In this document: in pieces, positions 1 through 5,354 of the stretch
How the letters are laid out: each line of letters starts with the position of its first letter
Numbering within the stretch: position 1 is the first letter of the stretch
Assembly: GCA_003242195.1 (NCBI GenBank)
Contig: QGUQ01000130.1
Coordinates: forward strand, 1-5,696
Length of the DNA: 5,696 bases
Source: Bacillota bacterium
GTDB taxonomy: Bacteria > Bacillota > Sulfobacillia > Thermaerobacterales > Thermaerobacteraceae
Direction: 5' to 3'
Notes under the pieces: model-generated
Databases searched by the model: none
Told to the model about the DNA's origin: nothing
The model's input: only the letters and a program-made list of their open reading frames with translations
Translations under genes and position numbers: made by a program

Positions 1-2764
1 GCGGGGCGCCCTGGCCGAAGACGGTGACGGTCAGCCGGATCACCAGGGTGGTGGCGCTGTTACCGCCTCCGGACGTGGCGGTGATACGGAACTCCTGGGT
101 TCCGGGAGTGTCGGGCAGCGTCAGCGTCACATCGACGCTCTGTCCCGCTCCGACCCGCACCTTGCGGTCCGGCAGCGGCACGGTCACGTCATGGTCGCGG
201 CCGGCCACGTCCGTCAGCCGGATGGTGAAAGCCTGGCCGGGGTTGCCCTGGAGCGCCAGGGCGCCGGGCACCGCCCCCTGGGCCGTCAGCCAGATCTCGT
301 TGGGCGCCCGTTCCCGCTGGAAAGCGGGAGACGACGTGCAGGAGTTCTTGGCCGGGTCGGGCGGCCGCAAGGCGTAATCCCGCGGCGCCGGTGCGCCGGG
401 CGGGAGTTGGGCCGCGTCACGGTTGAAGAAGGCGCGCTCCGTCGGCGTGCACGCGCAGCCAGGGACGTAGATCAGGTTCGGGTTCTCGGCGCAGACCTGC
501 ATCTTCACCCACAGGTTCTCGGCTTCCCGCGGCTGTGTCCCGGCGATGAAGATCTCCCGGTATTGCAGTTCCCGCGGGCAGTTGGGCCCGGGCAGCATGC
601 CCGTGTTGGCACACACCGTGGCGCTGACGATGCCCCGTGGCGGGTCGAACCAGCGCACCGGCTTGTCCTGGTGGGCGGCCGCCATGATCCGCCCCCAGAT
701 GGGGCCGGGAACGGTGGCGCCGAATACGTCGGTGCGCAGGCCGGGCAGGTTCCGCATGGGCCGGTTGTCGTCGAACCCGACCCACACGGCGGCCGCGTAC
801 TGCGGCGTAAAGCCCACGAACCAGACGTCTCGCTGGTCGTTGGTGGTGCCCGTCTTGCCCGCCGCCGGGCGCCGGAAGTACCGGCTGTGGATCTGGTAGC
901 CCGTACCGCTGGAAGGGCTGAAGAGCTCCGTACCGGTGGGGAAGCGGTGCGGTTCCATCACCTCGCGCATCATGTCGGCGATGATGTAGGCGACCCCCTC
1001 GTCCACCACCGGTTCCTTCTGGGGCCGGTGCTGGTACAGGACGCGGCCCTCGGCGTCCTTGATCTCCGTCACGGCGTAGGCGGGGACGCGCACGCCGCCC
1101 CGAGCCAGCGTGGCGTAGGCATCGGCCACCTCCAGGGGAGTCACACCGTACGTGAAGCCGCCCAGCGCCAGCGGTGAGAGGTCCTTGTCGCTCTCCACCA
1201 GCGGCAGGCCCAACCGGCGGCCAAACTCCCAGGCTTTCTGGGGCCCGACCAGTTGCACGGCCCGGAGGGCCACCATGTTGATGGACCGCTTGAGGGCGAA
1301 GCGGAAGGGGGTGTAGCCGAAGTAGCGGCCGTCATAGTTGCTCAAGGGTACCCTCCGGCCGCCTGAGGGTACCACCATCTTCACGTCGTCGACCACCGTG
1401 GCCGCCGTCAGCCCGTTGGCCAGGGCCGGGCCGTAGGCGGTCAGCGGCTTGGTGGCGGAACCCAGCTGTTGCTTGTCCGGGCCGTGGGCGTGGTTGAGCA
1501 GCTTCGAACCCGGCCGCTGGTCGTAGAAGCGGCCGCCGATCATGGCCACGATCTGCGCCTGTTCCACGTCGATGAGCACCGCGCCCACCTGGGGGCCGCG
1601 ATTGAGGTCCTCGGGCGTGGGCTTCTTGAAACCCAGGGCCCGCAGATGCTCGTCCTGGGCCTTAAAGGCCGCCTCCTGCAACTTGGGGTCGATGGTAGTG
1701 TAGATCCGCAGGCCGCCCTTGTACAGCAGGTCCTCGGCACGCCGGCGCGCTTCCTCCGCGGGCAGGCCGTCACGGCTGGTGAACTGCTCGGCCAGCCTGG
1801 TGATGGTCTCCTCGATGACGAAGTCCACGAAATGGCCGTATACGTCCCGGTCCCGGCGCTCCCGCTGGACGTTGACCTTGGGACGGTTGCCCAGGACATC
1901 CTCCTTCAGGGCCTGCTCGTACTGTTCCGGGGAGATCATCCCCAGGTCGCGCATCTTGGCCAGGACCAACTGCTGCCGCTCCCGCCAGCGCCCGTTGCGG
2001 GCCGCCTGCTCGTCCGCCTCGTCCTCCTCGCCCGGTTCCGGGATCGGGGGCGGCGGGTTCGCAGCCGGGTTCTTCGGAATGCCGGCCAGGACCGCGGCCT
2101 CGGCCAGGGTGAGCTTATCCACCGGCTTCCCGAAGTAGGTGTAGGCGGCGGCCTGGATACCGTAGGCGCCGTTGCCGAAGTAGATCTGGTTCAGGTACAT
2201 CTCCAGGATCTCGTCCTTGGTGAAGCGGCGCTCCAGCTCGATGGCCAGGATGGCCTCCTGGATCTTGCGCCGCAGGGTCCGCTCCTGGGTCAGGAAGGCG
2301 CTGCGGGCCAGCTGCTGGGTGATGGTGCTGGCGCCCTGCAGGTGCCCGCCGCGCAGGTTGTTCCAGACCGCCCGGGCGATGCCGATGGGGTCGACGCCGA
2401 AGTGCTTGTAGAAGCGCTCGTCCTCGATGGCGATGAAGGCGTTGCGGACGTGCTCGGGGATCTGCTCGAGCGGCACGACGATGCGGTTTTCGGGGCCGTG
2501 GATCTCCGTCAGGAGCTCGCCATGGCGGTCGTAGACGAAGGAGGTCTGGGCCACCTCCGGACGCAGGGCGGTGATGGGGCCCATGGCCCGCACGGCTCCC
2601 ATCAGGAACCCGGCGGCCATCACCGTTCCGCTGATTCCCAGCAGGAAGACCAGGAAGAGGAACAGGCGAAGCCAGCGGATGCGCCGCCACAGCGGCTTGC
2701 GCCGCTGCGGGCGGCGGGCCCCGGCCGCGCGGCGGCCGGCCGGTGGTTGCTGGAACCCGGACAC
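1..2764 (-). CDS. Class A (bifunctional) penicillin-binding protein, PBP1A type; 3' end outside window
   Basis: This membrane-anchored enzyme polymerises lipid II into glycan strands (GT51 transglycosylase) and cross-links the peptides (transpeptidase) outside the membrane. The frame is open from GTG at 2764 to the left edge: 921 codons plus one base, no stop, so the C-terminus is missing. Visible in order are a basic cytoplasmic tail (about 1-31, many Arg/Pro), one membrane anchor (about 32-56), and the GT51 domain with EDERFYKHFG (E114 the expected catalytic Glu), GASTITQQLAR (144-154), KIQEA (E170) and YLNQIYFGNGAYG. An acidic Pro-rich insert lies at about 237-252. The transpeptidase has S436-A-T-K439, S494-I-N496 and K637-T-G, all intact. 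After it come six cysteines (718, 729, 758, 770, 772, 809) and an Ig-like beta-rich segment (about 820-921). An in-frame TAG lies just upstream, and a good ribosome site supports GTG over an upstream TTG. The family is certain; which housekeeping paralogue it is cannot be told. Confidence 0.96.
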   Translation of the reverse strand, partial: MSGFQQPPAGRRAAGARRPQRRKPLWRRIRWLRLFLFLVFLLGISGTVMAAGFLMGAVRAMGPITALRPEVAQTSFVYDRHGELLTEIHGPENRIVVPLEQIPEHVRNAFIAIEDERFYKHFGVDPIGIARAVWNNLRGGHLQGASTITQQLARSAFLTQERTLRRKIQEAILAIELERRFTKDEILEMYLNQIYFGNGAYGIQAAAYTYFGKPVDKLTLAEAAVLAGIPKNPAANPPPPIPEPGEEDEADEQAARNGRWRERQQLVLAKMRDLGMISPEQYEQALKEDVLGNRPKVNVQRERRDRDVYGHFVDFVIEETITRLAEQFTSRDGLPAEEARRRAEDLLYKGGLRIYTTIDPKLQEAAFKAQDEHLRALGFKKPTPEDLNRGPQVGAVLIDVEQAQIVAMIGGRFYDQRPGSKLLNHAHGPDKQQLGSATKPLTAYGPALANGLTAATVVDDVKMVVPSGGRRVPLSNYDGRYFGYTPFRFALKRSINMVALRAVQLVGPQKAWEFGRRLGLPLVESDKDLSPLALGGFTYGVTPLEVADAYATLARGGVRVPAYAVTEIKDAEGRVLYQHRPQKEPVVDEGVAYIIADMMREVMEPHRFPTGTELFSPSSGTGYQIHSRYFRRPAAGKTGTTNDQRDVWFVGFTPQYAAAVWVGFDDNRPMRNLPGLRTDVFGATVPGPIWGRIMAAAHQDKPVRWFDPPRGIVSATVCANTGMLPGPNCPRELQYREIFIAGTQPREAENLWVKMQVCAENPNLIYVPGCACTPTERAFFNRDAAQLPPGAPAPRDYALRPPDPAKNSCTSSPAFQRERAPNEIWLTAQGAVPGALALQGNPGQAFTIRLTDVAGRDHDVTVPLPDRKVRVGAGQSVDVTLTLPDTPGTQEFRITATSGGGNSATTLVIRLTVTVFGQGAP

Positions 2765-2770
2765 GAAGGT

Positions 2771-2778
2771 CCCTCCCC
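2771..2778 (-). promoter_or_regulatory. Ribosome binding site of the penicillin-binding protein gene
   Basis: On the minus strand GGGGAGGG precedes the GTG at 2764. The GGAGG core (2776-2772) is 7 bases from the start codon. This decides the start: the only other in-frame candidate, a TTG nine codons upstream, follows directly on an in-frame TAG and has no such site. Confidence 0.8.
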
Positions 2779-2821
2779 AAAGGCCTTGCAACTAGCGGTA
2801 TCCCATGCTTCCGACGGCAAT

Positions 2822-2845
2822 TTCCCGCGGCGGTTCCCGCGGTCC
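2822..2845. repeat. Two-copy 12-bp tandem repeat in the intergenic region
   Basis: TTCCCGCGG occurs at 2822-2830 and again at 2834-2842, each followed by three further bases (CGG, then TCC), giving two 12-base units. It lies in the predicted leader of the penicillin-binding protein gene, about 60-80 bases before the start codon. Each unit contains the palindrome CCGCGG. It could be a paired protein-binding site or simply GC-rich background; no regulator is recognised. Confidence 0.35.
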
Positions 2846-2935
2846 GGCTACCGCCCGCGATGCGCCCCCCGCGTCCCTCCCGGTCGCCGCACCCGTCCCC
2901 GGTGGCGGCCCGGCACCCGCCGGGACCGGGCGCGA

Positions 2936-2954
2936 CCCCGCCCCGGGGGAGGGG
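2936..2954 (-). repeat. C/G inverted repeat at the head of the penicillin-binding protein leader
   Basis: On the plus strand CCCC-G-CCCC is followed directly by GGGGG-A-GGGG, so the two halves are nearly self-complementary. If the promoter at 2972-2980 is used, this lies within the first 30 or so transcribed bases and could fold into a very stable short stem with a tight loop. It has no T-run and is not a standard terminator. Effects on mRNA stability or translation are only possible, and chance is plausible in such GC-rich sequence. Confidence 0.35.
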
Positions 2955-2971
2955 CTCCGAACGCCTTGCAG

Positions 2972-2980
2972 ATTATATCA
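2972..2980 (-). promoter_or_regulatory. Extended -10 promoter element for the penicillin-binding protein gene
   Basis: The minus strand reads TGATATAAT, a perfect TATAAT hexamer with the TGN extension of vegetative (sigma-A type) extended -10 promoters. It sits in the only AT-rich patch of the region. No good TTGACA-like -35 lies 16-18 bases upstream, which extended -10 promoters can tolerate. The start point would be near 2965, giving a leader of about 200 bases before the GTG at 2764. The match in so GC-rich a background is striking, but transcription is inferred. Confidence 0.6.
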
Positions 2981-3023
2981 CGCGTTAAGAGTACGACGCG
3001 GACGCCGCGATCCCCCCGCCGCC

Positions 3024-3052
3024 TTGTCATCGGCAGGCGCTTATATTACGTT
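3024..3052 (+). promoter_or_regulatory. Candidate promoter for tyrS
   Basis: TTGTCA at 3024-3029 matches the vegetative -35 hexamer at five of six positions. Seventeen bases further is TACGTT (3047-3052), a poor -10, while the better -10-like TATATT (3042-3047) is only 12 bases away. The placement in the AT-rich patch, about 100 bases before the tyrS start, supports a promoter here, but the exact -10 is uncertain. Confidence 0.35.
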
Positions 3053-3140
3053 CGTGCCAGCAATTCGTGGAACGGGATATGCCGGAACGGGCGGTGCGGG
3101 CGTGTCGGCACCCCGGGCTCGGCACCGCTCCGGGACGGGC

Positions 3141-3149
3141 GGGGGAAGG
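3141..3149 (+). promoter_or_regulatory. Ribosome binding site of tyrS
   Basis: The purine run GGGGGAAGG ends three bases before the ATG at 3153; its GGGGG part lies 7 bases away. It supports ATG 3153, although the reading frame stays open far upstream (to at least 2805) because of the high GC. Confidence 0.65.
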
Positions 3150-3152
3150 TCG

Positions 3153-4397
3153 ATGACGTCGCCACTACAAGCCTTGACACCGGAGGAACAGCTCGAGCAC
3201 CTGCGTCGCGGTGCCGCCGAGATCATCTCCGAGGACGAACTGCTGGACAAACTCCGCCGTTCCCGCCGCGAGGGGAGGCCGCTGCGGGTCAAGCTGGGGC
3301 TGGACCCGACGGCGCCCGACATCCACCTCGGGCACACCGTGGTGTTGCGCAAGCTGCGGCAGTTCCAGGACCTGGGGCACCAGGTGGTGCTGATCATCGG
3401 TGACTTCACGGGGCGCATCGGCGATCCGACCGGCAAGTCGGTGACGCGCCCCCAGCTCACCGAGGCAGAGGTTCGCGCCAACGCCGCCACCTACGCCCGG
3501 CAGCTGGGCAAGATCCTGGACCCGGCCCGCACCGAGATCGTGTTCAACAACGACTGGCTGGGCCGGCTGACCTTCGCCGAGGTGATCCAGCTGGCCGCCC
3601 GCTACACGGTGGCGCGCATGCTGGAGCGGGACGACTTCGCCCAGCGCTACCGGGAGGGCCGCCCCATCGCCATCCACGAGTTCCTCTACCCCCTGGCCCA
3701 GGCCTACGATTCGGTGGCCGTGCGGGCCGACGTGGAACTGGGCGGTACCGACCAGAAGTTCAACCTGCTGGTCGGGCGCGAGATCCAGCGGGAGTACGGG
3801 CAGGAACCCCAGGTGGCGCTGCTCATGCCCCTGCTGGAGGGTACCGACGGCCGGGACAAGATGTCGAAGAGCCTGGGCAACTACATCGGCATCGACGAGC
3901 CGCCGGCCGAGATGTTCGGCAAGGCGATGTCCATCCCGGACGAGCTGATCGTCAAGTACATGACCCTGGTCACCGACCTGGACCTGGAGGAGATCCGGAG
4001 CCTGGAGCGGGGCATGGCGGCAGGCCGGGTCAACCCGCGGGACGCCAAGCTGCGCCTCGCCCACGCCCTGGTCCGCATGTACCACGGGCAAGAGGCCGCC
4101 GATGCAGCCCAGGAGGATTTCCTGCGTGTCTTCAGCCGCCGCGAGTTGCCCAGCGAGCTGCCGGAACTGGCGGTGGCGGCGGGTGAGATGGACGCGGTGC
4201 GGTTACTGCGGGAGACCGGCATGGCCGCTTCCAACAGCGAGGCTCGGAGGCTGATCGGCCAGGGGGCGGTGCGCCTGGACGGCCAGCGGGTCACCGACCC
4301 CAACGCGCCGCTGCATATCGCCGACGGGGCCGTCCTGCAGGTGGGGAAGCGGCGTTTCGCGCGACTCCGCGTGCACCCGGGAGGCGGGGCGTCATAA
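3153..4397 (+). CDS. tyrS: Tyrosyl-tRNA synthetase (TyrZ/Thermus-like bacterial type)
   Basis: This cytoplasmic class I aminoacyl-tRNA synthetase activates tyrosine with ATP and charges tRNA-Tyr. The 414-residue length is normal for the family. Visible in order are a short helical N-terminus, KLGLDPTAPD followed by the HIGH-type motif HLGH (58-61), GDFTGRIGDPTGKS (83-96), YPLAQAYDS (179-187) around the tyrosine pocket, GGTDQKFN (197-204), the class I loop KMSKS (236-240), and a C-terminal S4 RNA-binding domain (about 347-408) that binds tRNA. The GDFTGRIGDPTG segment and KMSKS, rather than a KFGKT-type loop, place it with the TyrZ/Thermus subgroup rather than the E. coli-type enzyme. ATG 3153 is chosen because family homology begins just after it and a purine-rich ribosome site precedes it. 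The 348 bases of open frame upstream are Pro/Arg-rich with no family match. No T-box was seen in the leader. The ORF is intact with all signature motifs. Confidence 0.97.
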   Translation: MTSPLQALTPEEQLEHLRRGAAEIISEDELLDKLRRSRREGRPLRVKLGLDPTAPDIHLGHTVVLRKLRQFQDLGHQVVLIIGDFTGRIGDPTGKSVTRPQLTEAEVRANAATYARQLGKILDPARTEIVFNNDWLGRLTFAEVIQLAARYTVARMLERDDFAQRYREGRPIAIHEFLYPLAQAYDSVAVRADVELGGTDQKFNLLVGREIQREYGQEPQVALLMPLLEGTDGRDKMSKSLGNYIGIDEPPAEMFGKAMSIPDELIVKYMTLVTDLDLEEIRSLERGMAAGRVNPRDAKLRLAHALVRMYHGQEAADAAQEDFLRVFSRRELPSELPELAVAAGEMDAVRLLRETGMAASNSEARRLIGQGAVRLDGQRVTDPNAPLHIADGAVLQVGKRRFARLRVHPGGGAS

Positions 4398-4402
4398 ACA
4401 TA

Positions 4403-4437
4403 GCCCCGGGGCCCGGCGCCGTGCCGGCCCCCGGGGC
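4403..4437 (+). terminator. Strong GC hairpin between tyrS and yunB (terminator-like, no T-run)
   Basis: Arms 4403-4417 and 4423-4437 are complementary over 15 bases with one mismatch, around a 5-base loop (4418-4422). The hairpin begins five bases after the tyrS stop and nearly fills the 42-base gap. No T-tract follows, so it is not a classical intrinsic terminator. Its 3' arm includes the GGGG that probably forms part of the yunB ribosome site, so folding could also hide that site. It may act as a terminator or attenuator, an mRNA 3'-end stabiliser, or a control on yunB translation; the fold itself is read directly. Confidence 0.6.
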
Positions 4438-4439
4438 GG

Positions 4440-5183
4440 GTGAACGATGTGGCGTATGTGCGCCGCCGGAACCGCTGGCGGCTGCCGCGCGCGGGTCCCC
4501 GGACCCGGCTGGCGCTGGCGGCCGTTCTCGTTCTCCTCGCGGCCCTGGCGTTGGAGCGGGCGTTGGCACCCGGCCTGCTGGTGATCGCCCGCCGCGAAGC
4601 GGAGATCCGGGCCATACAGACCATTACCGAGGTGGTACAGCGGGAGGTGGCCGGGCGCTACCGGCCGGAGGACGTGGTCCACGTCCGCTACGAGGCGGGC
4701 CGGCCCGTGTTCGTCCAGGTGAATACCCCGCTGATCGTCCAGGTGCAGGCCGGCGTCCAGCGAGCCGTCCAGGAGCGGCTCAACGCCCTGCGCTCGGAAC
4801 CAGTGCGCATTCCCGCCGGTGCGGTCCTGGGCAGCGAGCTGCTGGCCGGCCGCGGACCGGCCATCCCCGTCCAGGTGCTGCCGCTGGGGCGCGTGGACAT
4901 CGACGTCCGCAGCCGTTTCGAGGCAGCGGGCATCAACCAGGTCCGCCATAGCATCGACCTGGTGATCCGGACGGGCATCCGGGTGGCCATCCCCCTCTAC
5001 GGCGACACGGTGCCCGTCGAGGTGCCGGTTCCTCTGGTGGACACCGTGATCCCCGGCGAGGTGCCGCCCTGGGTGGTGCCGTGGCCCCAGGGGCCTTCGG
5101 CACCGGGCGGCGCCTCCCTCCCGGGTACGGGGACGCCCCTGCCTGGTACGGGCACGGCCTCCCCGGGATCCGGCACCCCTTGA
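4440..5183 (+). CDS. yunB: Sporulation protein YunB
   Basis: YunB-family proteins occur in endospore formers; in Bacillus subtilis yunB is a sigma-E-controlled mother-cell gene needed for proper sporulation, with the biochemical role unknown. This 247-residue protein has an Arg-rich N-terminus, a single membrane segment (about 24-42), then the family core: NTPLIVQVQAGVQ, VRIPAGAVLGSELLAGRGP, IPVQVLPLGRVDIDV, the hallmark AGINQVRHSIDL, and a closing VDTVIPGEVPPWV. The topology suggests an N-terminal anchor with the core outside the cytoplasm. After the core, a Pro/Gly/Thr tail ends in three seven-residue repeats (227-247). GTG 4440 is used, but GTG 4449 is equally possible: the GGGGCGGG run is about 8 bases before 4449 and abuts 4440. 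The gene lies 42 bases after tyrS, past a hairpin; no sigma-E promoter is obvious in the gap, so one may lie inside tyrS or yunB may be read through. Family assignment is firm. Confidence 0.92.
   Translation: MNDVAYVRRRNRWRLPRAGPRTRLALAAVLVLLAALALERALAPGLLVIARREAEIRAIQTITEVVQREVAGRYRPEDVVHVRYEAGRPVFVQVNTPLIVQVQAGVQRAVQERLNALRSEPVRIPAGAVLGSELLAGRGPAIPVQVLPLGRVDIDVRSRFEAAGINQVRHSIDLVIRTGIRVAIPLYGDTVPVEVPVPLVDTVIPGEVPPWVVPWPQGPSAPGGASLPGTGTPLPGTGTASPGSGTP
5118..5180 (+). repeat. Three 21-bp in-frame repeats at the 3' end of yunB
   Basis: Three consecutive 21-base units encode LPGTGTP, LPGTGTA and SPGSGTP and finish exactly at the TGA. The first two units differ mainly at third codon positions, so the repeat is better kept in protein than in DNA. 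This makes a flexible Pro/Gly/Thr tail beyond the YunB core. Confidence 0.85.
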
Positions 5184-5261
5184 AGGGTTGGCGGCACACG
5201 GGGTGGAGCGGGGCCTGCTTGCCTGTGGGGTGCGGTTCGTTCGCCCGCTCCCGGTAGGGTC

Positions 5262-5270
5262 TGCTATGCT
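5262..5270 (+). promoter_or_regulatory. Possible extended -10 element for cysK
   Basis: TGCTATGCT fits a TGN extension followed by TATGCT, which matches TATAAT at four of six positions. No -35 hexamer is evident at normal spacing. Transcription would start near 5277, leaving a leader of under 80 bases before cysK. It is weak on its own but is the best candidate in the gap. Confidence 0.35.
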
Positions 5271-5340
5271 GACGGTAGCGGTACGCGGGTCGCCGGCGGG
5301 CGGCGTCCGGGTGGTCACGCCTCCGATTCGGCTGGACATG

Positions 5341-5346
5341 GGAGGT
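5341..5346 (+). promoter_or_regulatory. Ribosome binding site of cysK, supporting a TTG start
   Basis: GGAGGT, a near-perfect Shine-Dalgarno sequence, ends 8 bases before the TTG at 5355. The alternatives GTG 5385 and GTG 5388 have only GGTGG-like sequence upstream. This favours the rare TTG start and an N-terminal extension of about 11 residues. Confidence 0.65.
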
Positions 5347-5354
5347 TGTGAAGT

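Larger units (their letters stand above)
2765..3152. other. Divergent intergenic region between the penicillin-binding protein gene and tyrS
   Basis: These 388 bases separate two divergently transcribed genes. No convincing protein-coding gene is present; the open frames are short or are upstream run-through of the tyrS frame, and have no family-like content. The only AT-rich stretch (about 2965-3050) holds the promoter candidates for both directions. The rest is GC-rich, with a 12-bp-period direct repeat (2822-2845), a C/G inverted repeat (2936-2954) and complementary segments in the tyrS leader (3091-3128). I looked for a T-box, common before Firmicute aminoacyl-tRNA synthetase genes, and did not find its conserved TGGNACCGCG core in the right orientation. 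Confidence 0.75.
5184..5354 (+). other. Leader region between yunB and cysK
   Basis: These 171 bases contain no gene that I can support. They hold a possible extended -10 (5262-5270), a small hairpin (CGCCG 5291-5295 with CGGCG 5301-5305, widened by flanking GG/CC) and the cysK ribosome site. No T-tract terminator is visible after yunB, and no SAM-riboswitch or T-box core was recognised. Confidence 0.6.

Noticed and set aside
191..1177. Long plus-strand open frame opposite the penicillin-binding protein gene
   Set aside because: Its Arg/Gly/His/Val-rich product has no family features, and the opposite strand encodes a full set of GT51 and transpeptidase motifs. It is an antisense shadow of high-GC coding DNA.
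2822..2845. T-box-like GGAACCGCCGCGG on the minus strand
   Set aside because: It carries an insertion in the conserved core, faces the penicillin-binding protein gene rather than tyrS, and no T-tract terminator or other T-box elements accompany it.
2805..3152. Possible long N-terminal extension of tyrosyl-tRNA synthetase
   Set aside because: The frame is open, but the added residues are low-complexity Pro/Arg/Ala with no family match, they would cover both promoter candidates, and a ribosome site sits just before ATG 3153, giving a normal family length.
1469..3403. 644-codon plus-strand open frame spanning the penicillin-binding protein gene, the intergenic region and the start of tyrS
   Set aside because: It overlaps two well-supported genes in wrong frames and changes character along its length; it reflects a shortage of stop codons at high GC.
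3165..4091. 308-codon minus-strand open frame inside tyrS
   Set aside because: It is antisense to a gene with intact HLGH and KMSKS motifs, and its product (rich in Val/Gln/Leu/His) shows no recognisable domain.
5118..5153. LPXTG sortase sorting signal in YunB (LPGTG twice)
   Set aside because: No hydrophobic segment or positively charged tail follows; the protein stops within ten residues of the second motif. The match arises from the Pro/Gly/Thr repeat.
5278..5289. T-box-like GCGGTACGCGGG before cysK
   Set aside because: It lacks the UGGN needed to pair with the tRNA acceptor end, is one base short of the conserved core, and lies too close to the candidate promoter to leave room for a specifier stem.
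4392..5339. 315-codon minus-strand open frame across yunB and the cysK leader
   Set aside because: It is antisense to yunB, whose AGINQ and other family motifs are clear, and its product is Arg/Gly/Pro-rich without domain features.
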